Assembly: GCA_019348135.1 (NCBI GenBank)
Contig: JAHWJY010000023.1
Span: 1 to 32,126 of the forward strand
Origin: Actinomycetota bacterium
GTDB lineage: Bacteria > Actinomycetota > Nitriliruptoria > Nitriliruptorales > Nitriliruptoraceae
Reading direction: 5' to 3'
DNA: 32,126 bases
Shown here: positions 24,657 through 32,126 of the stretch, in pieces
Position numbering within the stretch: the first letter of the stretch is position 1
Layout of the letters: every line of letters begins with the position of its first letter
Notes under the pieces: model-generated
Database searches by the model: none
Seen by the model: the letters and a program-made list of their open reading frames with translations, nothing else
What the model was told of the DNA's origin: nothing
Position numbers and translations under genes: made by a program

Positions 24657-25502
24657 TTGCTGGAGCTCCCCGAGGTCGAGGTCCTGCGCAAGGACCTCGA
24701 GAAGGAGGTCGTCGGCAAGAAGGTCAAGGACGTCACCGTCGAGACCGCCTCGATCGTCAAGCCGTTCCACCGCACCCGCCCCGACTTCGTCAAGGCGCTC
24801 GAGGGCCGCAAGATCGAGAACGTCCGCCGCCGGGGCAAGGTCATCTTCGTCGACCTCGACGAGGACCTGACCTGGGTCATCGACGCGGGTTCGACCGGCT
24901 CCCTGCACCGCGAGACGGCGAACGAGAAGCCGGGGCCGGACACCCACCTCGCCGTGAGCTTCACCGTCGGCGGGGCGATCCACCTCTCGGACACCTCCTC
25001 CGACCCGAGCGCCTCGACCGGCGTCGTGCCGACCGAGGAGGCCTTCGAGGCCGCGTCCGTCGATCCGGACGCGCTCGACCCGTTCGAGGACAACCCCACC
25101 TGGCCCGACTTCCGCCACCGGCTCGCGGAGGCGTCCCGCCCCCTGCGGTCGGCGCTGACGGACCCCGACGTGATCGTCGGCATCGGCGACGTGTACGCGG
25201 ACGAGATCCTGTGGGAGGCGGGGCTGCGCCACGACCGCAGCTCGGCGTCGCTGTCGACCCAGGAGGCGCGCCGGCTCTACCGCGCCATGATGGAGGTCAT
25301 CAACCTCGCCATGAAGGCGGCGGGGTCGAGCCTCGACGAGAGCGAGGCGGACGTCGCGGTCGACGACGAGGGCGAGGTCGCCGAGCACCTGAAGGTGTAC
25401 GGCCGCGACGGGCTGCCGTGCCTGCGCTGTCGCCAGCCGATCCTGCGGACCCGGATCAAGAAGGCGGTCTACACCTACCACTGTGAGCAGTGCATGATAT
25501 GA
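24657..25502 (+). CDS. Fpg/Nei-family (H2TH) protein lacking the N-terminal proline
   Basis: The 281-residue protein has the Fpg fold: ELPEVEVLRKDLEKEVVGKKV (3-23), VRRRGKVIFVDLD (56-68) with Lys61 at the E. coli Lys57 position, H2TH region GIGDVYADEILWEAGLRHDR (175-194) and a zinc finger with Cys255, 258, 276 and 279. Fpg normally starts MPELPE, and the proline is the catalytic amine. Here the start is TTG-CTG-GAG, giving M-L-ELPE, with AGGAGG at 24644-24649 fixing the TTG. Asn168 of the H2TH loop is Asp178, and the zinc-finger Arg258 position is Val271. Glycosylase chemistry is therefore doubtful. It occupies the place of fpg between rnc and acyP. Confidence 0.82.
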   Translation: MLELPEVEVLRKDLEKEVVGKKVKDVTVETASIVKPFHRTRPDFVKALEGRKIENVRRRGKVIFVDLDEDLTWVIDAGSTGSLHRETANEKPGPDTHLAVSFTVGGAIHLSDTSSDPSASTGVVPTEEAFEAASVDPDALDPFEDNPTWPDFRHRLAEASRPLRSALTDPDVIVGIGDVYADEILWEAGLRHDRSSASLSTQEARRLYRAMMEVINLAMKAAGSSLDESEADVAVDDEGEVAEHLKVYGRDGLPCLRCRQPILRTRIKKAVYTYHCEQCMI

Positions 25503-25780
25503 GCGAGGTGGCGAAGCTCGTCATCGTGTCCGGGGAGGTCCAGGGGGTCTTCTTCCGCGACTCGACGCGTCGCACGGCGAAGGAGCACGGCGTCACGGGC
25601 TGGGTCCGCAACGACCCGGAGGGCACCCTCACGGCGCACCTCGAGGGTCCGGAGGACGGGGTCGACGCGGTCATCGAGTGGATGCGCGCCGGCGGCCCTC
25701 CGGCCGCGCGCGTCCGCGATGTGTCCGTGCGTGACGACGAGGTCACCGGCGTGGACCGGTTCACGATCCGCCAGCGCTAG
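25499..25780 (+). CDS. acyP: Acylphosphatase
   Basis: The 93-residue protein hydrolyses acyl phosphates. It has the phosphate loop SGEVQGVFFRDST (11-23), with catalytic Arg20, and GWVRNDPEGTL (34-44), with Asn38. The ATG overlaps the Fpg-like stop as ATGA, a coupled arrangement. An in-frame GTG at 25490 is a less likely start. It lies in the rnc-fpg-acyP-smc order seen in mycobacteria. Confidence 0.95.
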   Translation: MSEVAKLVIVSGEVQGVFFRDSTRRTAKEHGVTGWVRNDPEGTLTAHLEGPEDGVDAVIEWMRAGGPPAARVRDVSVRDDEVTGVDRFTIRQR

Positions 25781-25810
25781 GAGCGTCCGCTCCCGCGCAC
25801 GGGCCGCCTC

Positions 25811-25829
25811 GGGGTTCCCCCGGGACCCC
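25811..25829 (+). terminator. Weak hairpin after acyP
   Basis: An 8-bp GC-rich stem with one G-T pair and a 3-nt loop starts 30 nt after the acyP stop. No T-tract follows. It could mark the end of the rnc to acyP unit. Confidence 0.35.
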
Positions 25830-25875
25830 CGCCCGTCCGTCGGGGCCGTGGTGGACGACGACACGAGCCGGCGTG

Positions 25876-25881
25876 TACGCT
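25876..25881 (+). promoter_or_regulatory. Candidate promoter for the 61-residue gene
   Basis: TACGCT at 25876-25881 has a TGGACG hexamer at 25852-25857, 18 bp upstream, the nearest thing to a -35 element among the candidates here. The start codon is at 25994, giving a leader of about 105 nt. Confidence 0.42.
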
Positions 25882-25993
25882 GGACGTGGTCACGTCCTGA
25901 GAGCTCGCGCTGCGCCGTGCGCGCCGGGCTCCGCCCCGACGCTCCCCGCGCCGGCCCGGACCGACCGGACCGATCCCCAGGAGGACGTTCGAC

Positions 25994-26179
25994 ATGGGCA
26001 AGGCTCTGATGGGTGCCTACGCGACGCCGCGTACCGTGCAGCTCCTCGACGAGGTGCGGGCCCTGCGCCAGCGCGTCGCCCAGCTCGAGCAGGCGCTCGC
26101 CGACGCCGAGGCGGTCCGTGACGCCCGCGCGATGGACGAGCTCGTGACCCTCGACGAGGCCGCCACCGTCTCGCGCTGA
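25994..26179 (+). CDS. Small coiled-coil protein upstream of smc, 61 aa
   Basis: The protein starts MGKALMGAYATPRTVQLLDE and continues into a short coiled coil, VRALRQRVAQLEQALADAEAV (21-41). It has no signal peptide or cysteine. Similar small MGKAL-starting proteins with an LxxRVAxLE helix occur in actinomycetes, as I recall; no function is known to me. The ATG has AGGAGG at 25979-25984, the best kind of site, so it is very likely translated. It forms its own unit, flanked by a candidate promoter and a strong terminator. Confidence 0.78.
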   Translation: MGKALMGAYATPRTVQLLDEVRALRQRVAQLEQALADAEAVRDARAMDELVTLDEAATVSR

Positions 26180-26205
26180 GCCGGCCGCACCACCACGACG
26201 ACCCG

Positions 26206-26235
26206 GAGCGGGCCGCGGATCCCCGTGGCCCGCTC
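26206..26235 (+). terminator. Strong terminator hairpin before smc
   Basis: A 13-bp stem with one G-T pair (arms 26206-26218 and 26223-26235) closes a 4-nt ATCC loop, followed by TTCC. It begins 26 nt after the stop of the 61-residue gene and would separate it from smc. Confidence 0.68.
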
Positions 26236-26274
26236 TTCCACGTCGGCTTCGCAGCTGCGCGGGGGAGGCTCCGG

Positions 26275-26280
26275 TAGCCT
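26275..26280 (+). promoter_or_regulatory. Candidate -10 element for smc
   Basis: TAGCCT lies 97 nt before the GTG at 26378 and 40 bp beyond the terminator hairpin, consistent with an independent smc promoter. No -35 consensus is visible. Confidence 0.4.
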
Positions 26281-26377
26281 CCCTCCACCTTCCCCCTGCG
26301 AGACCGGACGACCGTCCGTCCCCGGCCGTCCGCGCCGGTCGGCCCACCTTCTGCGAAGTCAGGGAGGACCCGCTTCC

Positions 26378-29300
26378 GTGTTCCTCACGTCCCTCACGCT
26401 GCGCGGGTTCAAGTCCTTCGCCGACAAGACCGTGCTCGAGGTGGAGCCGGGCATCACGGTCATCGTGGGTCCGAACGGGTCCGGGAAGTCGAACGTCGTC
26501 GACGCCCTCGCGTGGGTGCTGGGGACGCACTCGGCGAAGAAGGTCCGGGGCGGTTCGATGTCGGACGTCATCTTCGCCGGCTCACCCACCCGCTCGGCGC
26601 TGGGCCAGGCACGCGTCGAGATCGCGATCGACAACTCGCGCGGTCAGCTCGGCGACGCCGCCCTGGGCACCTCGTCCTCCGCCCAGCAGTTCTCGGAGGT
26701 CCGCGTGTCGCGGACCATCTACGCGGGCGGGGAGAACATCTACGAGATCAACGGCGAGGAGGTCCGGGCGCTCGACGTGCAGGAGCTCCTCTCCGACACC
26801 GGCCTCGGCAAGGAGCTCCACACCATCGTCGGGCAGGGGCAGCTCGACGAGATCCTCAACGCCAAGCCGGAGGAACGCCGCAAGTTCATCGAGGAGGCCG
26901 CGGGCATCCTCAAGCACCGTCGCCGGCGCGAACGGGCGCTGCGCAAGCTCGACCAGGTCGACCAGCACATCGACAAGCTCAAGAGCATCCTGCGTGAGCT
27001 GCGTCGCCAGCTGCGTCCGCTCGAACGCCAGGCCGAGGCGGCCAACCGGTACACCCAGCTGCAGTCCGAGCTGCGCGACGTGCAGGTGCGCCTCGCCGCG
27101 CTCGAGCTCGACCGCCTGACCGGCCTCCTGCAGCGCGACGACGAGCACGGCGCGGACGCGTCGCAGCGTCAGGCCGCCGCCGAGCAGGCCGTCGCCGCGG
27201 TCCGCGCCCGCGAGGCGGCCATCGAGGCCGAGCTGCGCGACGAGGAGCCGACCGCCGAACGGGCCCAGAGCACCTACCACCGGCTGTCCTCGCTCCTGGA
27301 ACGGCTCCGCGGCGCCCAGGACCTCATCGAGGCCAAGCGCAAGCACCTCGTCGAGTACGTCGAGGAGCCGCTCGCCGGCCGGCCCCCGGCCGAGCTGCGG
27401 GCCCAGGCCGAGCGGGTCGAGGCCAACCGGCGCGAGCGCCAGCTCGAGCGCGACTCCTACCGCGAGCTGCTCGACGAGGCCATCGCCGCCCGGCGCGAGG
27501 CCGAGCAGGAGCGCCGCGCCCACGAGCAGCAGGTCCAGGCCGAGGCGCGCCGCCGGGCGCAGGCCCGGGAGCAGGTCCTGCGCTGGGAGGGCGAGGTCTC
27601 GGCGCTGCGCGGCTCCATCGCCGCGTCCGAGGGCGAGGTCGGCCGCGTGTCGTCCCAGCTCGCGAGCCTCGACGACCGCGTCACGGAGGCCCAGGGCGAG
27701 ATCGAGAAGGTCCAGGACGAGATCCAGCAGCTCGACAGCGCCGAGGTCGACCTGACGAGCGCGCTCGAGACGGCGGAGGGCCAGGTCGCGGCCGCCCAGG
27801 CGGAGGTCGACGAGCTCGTCGCCCGGGAGTCCGACCTCGAGCGCTCGCGGTCCTCACAGGCCGCGCGGGCCGAGGCGCTGCGGGCGGCGCTCGCCGAGAC
27901 CGACGGCGGCACGGCCGCGCTCCTGTCGTCCGACCTCGACGGGGTGCTCGGTCCCGTCGCGGAGCACGTCCGGGTCGAGTCCGGTGCCGACGCGGCGATC
28001 GCGGCCGCCCTCGGACCCCTCGGTGAGGCCGTCGTCGTCGCGACCCCAGAGCACGCCCGGCGGGCCGTGTCGTGGCTGCGGACGGCCGAGGTGGGCTCCG
28101 CGGTCCTGCTCCCCGCGCGCGCGACCGAGCCTCCGCACCTCGAGCTCGACGAGGAGGCGCTCGACCAGCTGCGCACCGCCGGCGCGGTGCCCGTGGCCGA
28201 CGTCCTCCAGCCCGCCGACGGGGAGGCCTCGGCCCGCGTCGTGGCCGCCCTGCGGGGCGCGCTCGCCCGCACCTACCTCGTCGACGCCTGGGACAAGGCG
28301 GTGCTGCTGCACGGGCGCAACCCCGAGCTGACCTTCGTGACCCCGCAGGGCGACGTCGCCGGCCCGCTGGGCTACGTCGGCGGTGAGGCGCCGGCGAGCT
28401 CGGCCGTCACGACCGCCACCGCCGCCGCCGAGGCCGAGCGCCGCGCCGCCGGGTTCGAGGCGCAGCTCGCCCAGGTCCGGGCCGCCCTCGCCGCCGCGCG
28501 CGAGGAGCTGGCGCTGCGCAAGGGCGACCTCGACGAGGCGACGACGCGGATCAACGAGTCCGACGCGCGCATCACCGGCGCCGCCGAGCGCCTGGCGCGG
28601 CTCAACAAGGAGCTCCACGCCCTGGCGAACCAGCGCCAGATCGTCGCGGCCAACCACGTCGAGCTGACCGACATCCTCGAGCGCGACCGCGCGGGGCTGT
28701 CCGAGCTCAACAGCCGTGGGCCCAAGGTCGAGCCCGAGGAGTTCGCGGACGGGCCGGACGAGGAGGCCGCGCGACTCGACGAGACCGTCGAGGCCGCCCG
28801 GGAGCGCGAGCTCGACGCCCGCGTCCGGCTCGAGCGGATGACCGAGAACCTCCGCCACCTCGAGCTCCAGGCCGACGAGCTCCGCCGCGAGGCCGACGAG
28901 GTCGAGCAGGCGCTGGCCGCGGCCGCGCGGCGCCGCGAGCTGCGGCGCCAGGGGATCGTGCGCTGCGGGGAGCTCGCGGCGTTCGCGACCACCGCGATCC
29001 TGTCGCTCGAGGCCTCGATCGAGGCGGCCCGGACCCACCGGGACGAGCTCCAGGAGCGGATGCGGGGCGCGCGCTCCGAGCTCGACGCGGTCCGGACCGA
29101 GCTGGCCGGCCTGACGGAGGAGCTCGAGCAGGTCAAGGAGGCGCGGCACGCGGCGGACCTCCGACGCAGCGACCTCGAGCACCAGTTCGCGCAGATCGTC
29201 GACCGGCTCCGGCGCGAGTTCAGCCTGAGCCCCGAGGAGGTCCGCGCCGAGCACCCCGACGCGGCCGGCTACGACCGCGCCGCCCTCGCGGAGACCGAGG

Positions 29301-29989
29301 ACGTGCTCGTGCGCCGGCTGGGGCTCCTCGGCCGGGTCAACCCGCTCGCGCTCGAGGAGTTCAAGGCGCTCGAGGAGCGGCACAACTTCCTGTCCGACCA
29401 GCTCGACGACCTGCGACGCTCGAAGCGGGACCTGCAGGAGGTCGTCGTCGCGGTCGACGAGCGCATCCGGGAGGTCTTCGCGGCCGCCTACCACGACGTC
29501 GCGCGTGAGTTCGAGCAGACCTTCACGACCGTGTTCCCCGGCGGTACCGGCCGGCTCGTGCTGACGGACCCGGACGACATGCTCACGACCGGCATCGAGG
29601 TCGAGGCGCGTCCGCCGGGCAAGAAGGTGACCCGACTGTCGCTGCTGTCCGGCGGGGAGCGCTCGCTCACCGTGCTGGCCTTCGTGTTCGCGATCTTCCG
29701 CGCGCGGCCGTCGCCGTTCTACGTCCTGGACGAGGTCGACGCGGCGCTCGACGACGTCAACCTGCAGCGTCTCCTACGCGTCATCCGCAGCTTCCGCGGG
29801 CACTCCCAGATCATCATGGTCACGCACCAGAAGCGCTCCATGGAGATCGCGGACGTGATGTACGGCATCACCATGGGTCCCGACGCGGTCACGAAGGTGG
29901 TCGCGGAACGGCTGTCCGAGCCGGCCGCCCAGGAGGAGCGCATGGGCGAGCAGGCCGAGACGGTGCCCGTCGAGCCGGCCTCGGTGTAG
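26378..29989 (+). CDS. smc: Chromosome segregation ATPase SMC
   Basis: SMC organises and helps segregate the chromosome with ScpA/ScpB. The 1203-residue protein has the N-terminal LTLRGFKSFADKT and Walker A GPNGSGKS (31-38). Two long coiled-coil arms flank a hinge (about 518-660: LDGVLGPVAEHV onward). The C-terminal head carries the signature LLSGGERSLT (about 1089-1098) and Walker B VLDEVDAALDD, with Asp1118/Glu1119. The GTG at 26378 has AGGGAGG at 26361-26367, with 10-nt spacing. The last about 30 residues are an acidic extension. ftsY follows 48 bp downstream. Confidence 0.97.
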   Translation: MFLTSLTLRGFKSFADKTVLEVEPGITVIVGPNGSGKSNVVDALAWVLGTHSAKKVRGGSMSDVIFAGSPTRSALGQARVEIAIDNSRGQLGDAALGTSSSAQQFSEVRVSRTIYAGGENIYEINGEEVRALDVQELLSDTGLGKELHTIVGQGQLDEILNAKPEERRKFIEEAAGILKHRRRRERALRKLDQVDQHIDKLKSILRELRRQLRPLERQAEAANRYTQLQSELRDVQVRLAALELDRLTGLLQRDDEHGADASQRQAAAEQAVAAVRAREAAIEAELRDEEPTAERAQSTYHRLSSLLERLRGAQDLIEAKRKHLVEYVEEPLAGRPPAELRAQAERVEANRRERQLERDSYRELLDEAIAARREAEQERRAHEQQVQAEARRRAQAREQVLRWEGEVSALRGSIAASEGEVGRVSSQLASLDDRVTEAQGEIEKVQDEIQQLDSAEVDLTSALETAEGQVAAAQAEVDELVARESDLERSRSSQAARAEALRAALAETDGGTAALLSSDLDGVLGPVAEHVRVESGADAAIAAALGPLGEAVVVATPEHARRAVSWLRTAEVGSAVLLPARATEPPHLELDEEALDQLRTAGAVPVADVLQPADGEASARVVAALRGALARTYLVDAWDKAVLLHGRNPELTFVTPQGDVAGPLGYVGGEAPASSAVTTATAAAEAERRAAGFEAQLAQVRAALAAAREELALRKGDLDEATTRINESDARITGAAERLARLNKELHALANQRQIVAANHVELTDILERDRAGLSELNSRGPKVEPEEFADGPDEEAARLDETVEAARERELDARVRLERMTENLRHLELQADELRREADEVEQALAAAARRRELRRQGIVRCGELAAFATTAILSLEASIEAARTHRDELQERMRGARSELDAVRTELAGLTEELEQVKEARHAADLRRSDLEHQFAQIVDRLRREFSLSPEEVRAEHPDAAGYDRAALAETEDVLVRRLGLLGRVNPLALEEFKALEERHNFLSDQLDDLRRSKRDLQEVVVAVDERIREVFAAAYHDVAREFEQTFTTVFPGGTGRLVLTDPDDMLTTGIEVEARPPGKKVTRLSLLSGGERSLTVLAFVFAIFRARPSPFYVLDEVDAALDDVNLQRLLRVIRSFRGHSQIIMVTHQKRSMEIADVMYGITMGPDAVTKVVAERLSEPAAQEERMGEQAETVPVEPASV

Positions 29990-29993
29990 CGGG

Positions 29994-29999
29994 TACGGT
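29994..29999 (+). promoter_or_regulatory. Candidate -10 element for ftsY
   Basis: TACGGT lies 38 nt before the ATG at 30038 and overlaps the left arm of the ftsY leader hairpin. A transcript starting here would lack most of that arm. Confidence 0.35.
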
Positions 30000-30029
30000 C
30001 CTCGGCCCCCCGAGCAGCGGCCAAGGACC
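29997..30029 (+). promoter_or_regulatory. Hairpin covering the ftsY ribosome binding site
   Basis: Arms at 29997-30007 and 30019-30029 pair over 11 positions with one mismatch around an 11-nt loop. The AAGGA at 30023-30027, the only plausible binding site for ftsY, lies in the right arm. Read-through mRNA from smc would hide it. Confidence 0.45.
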
Positions 30030-30037
30030 CCCCTTCC

Positions 30038-31246
30038 ATGGACCTCATCCCCGGCATCGACGCGGTCGTCGAGCTGATCATCCTCGGCGTGGTCGTGCTC
30101 GGCGGTGGCGCCGGCGCGGCCGCCCTGCTGCGTCGGGGCGACCGGTCGGGGACCGACGCCGGCGCGACGGCCCGCGACACCGACCGCGGTGCGGACACCG
30201 CCGTCCTCGACCGGCCGACGGACGTCTCCACGGGCGAGGCCCCGACCGCGCCGGCGGACCGGCCACCGGTCGCACCGCCCGTCGAGGCGCCCTCGATCCC
30301 GGAGGCGCCGCCGGCACCGCCGGTGGAGGAGGAGATCTCCCTCGGCGAGCGGTTCAAGCGCCGGCTCACCCGCACCCGCAACGTCCTCGGCGCCAACGTC
30401 GCCGAGCTGTTCGGCAAGGGTGTCTCGGACGAGGCCTGGGACGGCCTCGAGGAGGCGCTCATCAGCGCCGACGTCGGCGTGAACGCGACGATGGAGATCG
30501 TCGCGGAGCTCCGCACGCGTGCCAGGGAGGAGGGCGCCACCGACGCGGCGGCGGTGCTCGCGCTCCTCAAGGACGAGCTGCGCAGGGCCCTGGGGACCGC
30601 CGACCGGAGCCTCGCCCGCGCCGACGACGCCGAGCCGACGGTGTGGCTCGTCACGGGCGTCAACGGCACCGGCAAGACGACCACGATCGGCAAGCTCGCG
30701 GCCGTCGAGCGGCGCGAGGGCCGAGCCGTCGTGCTCGCGGCCGCCGACACCTTCCGCGCGGCCGCGGCGGAACAGCTCGGCCTCTGGGCGGACCGCACCG
30801 GGGCCAGGCTCGTGCGCAAGGAGGAGGGCGCCGACCCGGCCGCGGTGGCCTTCGACGGCTACAACGCGGCCAAGGCGACCGACGCGGACCTGCTGATCGT
30901 CGACACGGCCGGGCGACTGCACAACAAGCGTGAGCTGATGGACGAGCTGTCCAAGGTCAAGCGCGTCCTCGAGAAGCAGGCGGGGCCGCTCGAGGAGACC
31001 CTCCTGGTCCTCGACGCCACCACCGGCCAGAACGGCATCGCCCAGGCGAAGGCGTTCATGGAGGCGGTCGACGTCACCGGCCTCGTGCTCACCAAGCTCG
31101 ACGGCTCGTCGAAGGGCGGGATCGTGATCGCCGTGCAGCGTGAGCTCGGGCTGCCCGTGAAGCTCGTCGGGCTGGGCGAGGACGTCGACGACCTCGCACC
31201 CTTCGACCCCGACGCCTTCGTCGAGGGGCTGTTCGCCGAGCTGTGA
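30038..31246 (+). CDS. ftsY: Signal recognition particle receptor FtsY
   Basis: FtsY is the membrane receptor GTPase that docks Ffh-ribosome complexes. The 402-residue protein has an N-terminal membrane anchor (about 8-33) and an acidic, Pro-rich linker (about 35-100). The N domain (SLGERFKRRLTRTRNVLG) precedes the G domain with GVNGTGKTTT (207-216), the ADTFRAAAAEQL motif, DTAGRLH (289-295), TTGQN and TKLDGSSKGG (352-361). The predicted transmembrane helix at the start is an actinobacterial trait. ffh follows 72 bp downstream. Confidence 0.97.
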   Translation: MDLIPGIDAVVELIILGVVVLGGGAGAAALLRRGDRSGTDAGATARDTDRGADTAVLDRPTDVSTGEAPTAPADRPPVAPPVEAPSIPEAPPAPPVEEEISLGERFKRRLTRTRNVLGANVAELFGKGVSDEAWDGLEEALISADVGVNATMEIVAELRTRAREEGATDAAAVLALLKDELRRALGTADRSLARADDAEPTVWLVTGVNGTGKTTTIGKLAAVERREGRAVVLAAADTFRAAAAEQLGLWADRTGARLVRKEEGADPAAVAFDGYNAAKATDADLLIVDTAGRLHNKRELMDELSKVKRVLEKQAGPLEETLLVLDATTGQNGIAQAKAFMEAVDVTGLVLTKLDGSSKGGIVIAVQRELGLPVKLVGLGEDVDDLAPFDPDAFVEGLFAEL

Positions 31247-31274
31247 CCCCCCGGGGCGGCCGGGAGGCCCGCGC

Positions 31275-31280
31275 TACCCT
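31275..31280 (+). promoter_or_regulatory. Candidate -10 element for ffh
   Basis: TACCCT lies 38 nt before the GTG at 31319 in the 72-bp gap after ftsY. Confidence 0.35.
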
Positions 31281-31318
31281 CGGCGACCGACGTCCCCGCT
31301 GCACCCCTCGAGGCACCC

Positions 31319-32126
31319 GTGTTCGATGCGCTCTCCGAACGGCTCGAGTCCGCCCTCGACCGCGTCCGCGGTCGGGGCCGGCTCGACGAGAAGACCGTTG
31401 ACGCCACGCTGAAGGAGATCCGCCTCGCCCTGCTCGAGGCGGACGTCAACTTCAAGGTCGTCAAGGGCTTCACCACCCGGCTCCGCGAGGTGCTCGTCGG
31501 GGAGGAGGTCAGCAAGGCGCTCAACCCGGCCCAGCACGTCATCAAGGCCGTCAACGACGAGCTCGAGCGGGCGCTCGGCGGTGAGGCCGTGCCGCTCGAC
31601 CTCAGCGGCCAGAAGCCCGCGGTGATCATGCTCGCCGGGCTCCAGGGGTCCGGCAAGACCACCGCCGCCGGCAAGCTCGCCCAGCAGCTGAAGAAGAAGG
31701 GCCGCAACCCGATGCTGGTCGCCTGCGACCTGCAGCGCCCGGCGGCCGTGCAGCAGCTGCGTGTCAACGCCGAGCGCGTCGGGGTGCACGTCTACGCGCC
31801 CGTCGAGTCGGGCGACCCCGTCCCGGTCGCACGCGACTCCATCCAGAAGGCCCGCGACACCGGCTGCGACGTCGTGATCGTCGACACGGCCGGTCGGCTG
31901 CACGTCGACGAGGAGCTGATGGCCCAGGCGCGGGCGATCCGCGAGGCCATCGGGGGGCCGGGCGGGGAGCAGTGCGAGACGCTGTTCGTGATCGACGCGA
32001 TGATCGGCCAGGAGGCCGTCAACGTCGCCAAGGCGTTCCTCGACGACGTCGGCTTCGACGGGGTGATCCTCACCAAGCTCGACGGCGACGCCCGCGGCGG
32101 CGCCGCGCTGTCGGTCCGCGAGGTCA
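31319..32126 (+). CDS. ffh: Signal recognition particle protein Ffh, 3' end cut by window
   Basis: The visible 269 residues are the N domain (VFDALSERLESALDRVRGRGRL, with the EIRLALLEADVNFKVVK block) and most of the G domain. The G domain shows GLQGSGKTTAAGKL (107-120), CDLQRPAAVQQL (136-147), DTAGRLHVDEELM (189-201) and TKLDGDARGG (252-261). Ffh binds signal peptides and 4.5S RNA and pairs with FtsY. The methionine-rich M domain lies beyond the window. The GTG start has GAGG upstream with a wide spacing. The ffh-after-ftsY order matches actinobacterial smc loci. Confidence 0.96.
   Translation, partial: MFDALSERLESALDRVRGRGRLDEKTVDATLKEIRLALLEADVNFKVVKGFTTRLREVLVGEEVSKALNPAQHVIKAVNDELERALGGEAVPLDLSGQKPAVIMLAGLQGSGKTTAAGKLAQQLKKKGRNPMLVACDLQRPAAVQQLRVNAERVGVHVYAPVESGDPVPVARDSIQKARDTGCDVVIVDTAGRLHVDEELMAQARAIREAIGGPGGEQCETLFVIDAMIGQEAVNVAKAFLDDVGFDGVILTKLDGDARGGAALSVREV

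Overview
The window is a very GC-rich, densely packed bacterial chromosome segment with about 36 protein genes, no RNA genes, no CRISPR array and no insertion sequence. Many starts are GTG, with AGGAGG-type ribosome binding sites. The gene content (CofC of F420 biosynthesis, a SepIVA/DivIVA-like coiled-coil gene, DUF177-rpmF, acyP-smc-ftsY-ffh) points to Actinomycetota. From memory, the right-hand block follows the order of Mycobacterium tuberculosis Rv2927c to Rv2921c. A deep-branching class such as Nitriliruptoria is possible but is only an inference.

Left part (1-12607) is a mosaic of short transcription units on both strands. It holds serB (5' end cut), a tandem GNAT acetyltransferase, a 78-residue protein plus an ADP-ribosyltransferase-like protein, a degenerate cold-shock-like protein, an MgtC-type membrane protein, a GNAT enzyme, cofC, gpsA, a VOC protein, an isochorismatase-like hydrolase, a long SDR dehydrogenase, a PLP trans-sulfuration enzyme, ddl, two adjacent paralogous secreted proteins of no recognised family (10898-12306) and a stand-alone Lrp/AsnC RAM domain. 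Most convergent pairs overlap or nearly touch.

Middle part (12698-20324): rpmB diverges from a FakA/YloV-like DAK protein translationally coupled to recG, an order reminiscent of Bacillus rpmB-yloU-yloV-recG but without yloU. A 23-bp-arm inverted repeat then precedes an SDR with an altered active site. After it come a DoxX-like membrane protein and an oligopeptidase B-type protease.

Right part (20326-32126) is a co-directional block for ribosome maturation, lipid and CoA metabolism, cell division, chromosome organisation and protein targeting: rsmD, coaD, sepIVA-like, DUF177, rpmF, a PlsX homologue that has lost its hallmark motifs, rnc, an Fpg-like protein without the catalytic N-terminal proline, acyP, a 61-residue coiled-coil protein, smc, ftsY and ffh (3' end cut). 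TANNNT hexamers resembling -10 elements sit about 27-120 nt before many starts and suggest the block is split into several transcription units.

The best leads for something undescribed are the paired secreted proteins, the inverted repeat at 16937-16988, the ADP-ribosyltransferase-like protein, and the two housekeeping-locus homologues (PlsX-like, Fpg-like) with missing catalytic signatures.
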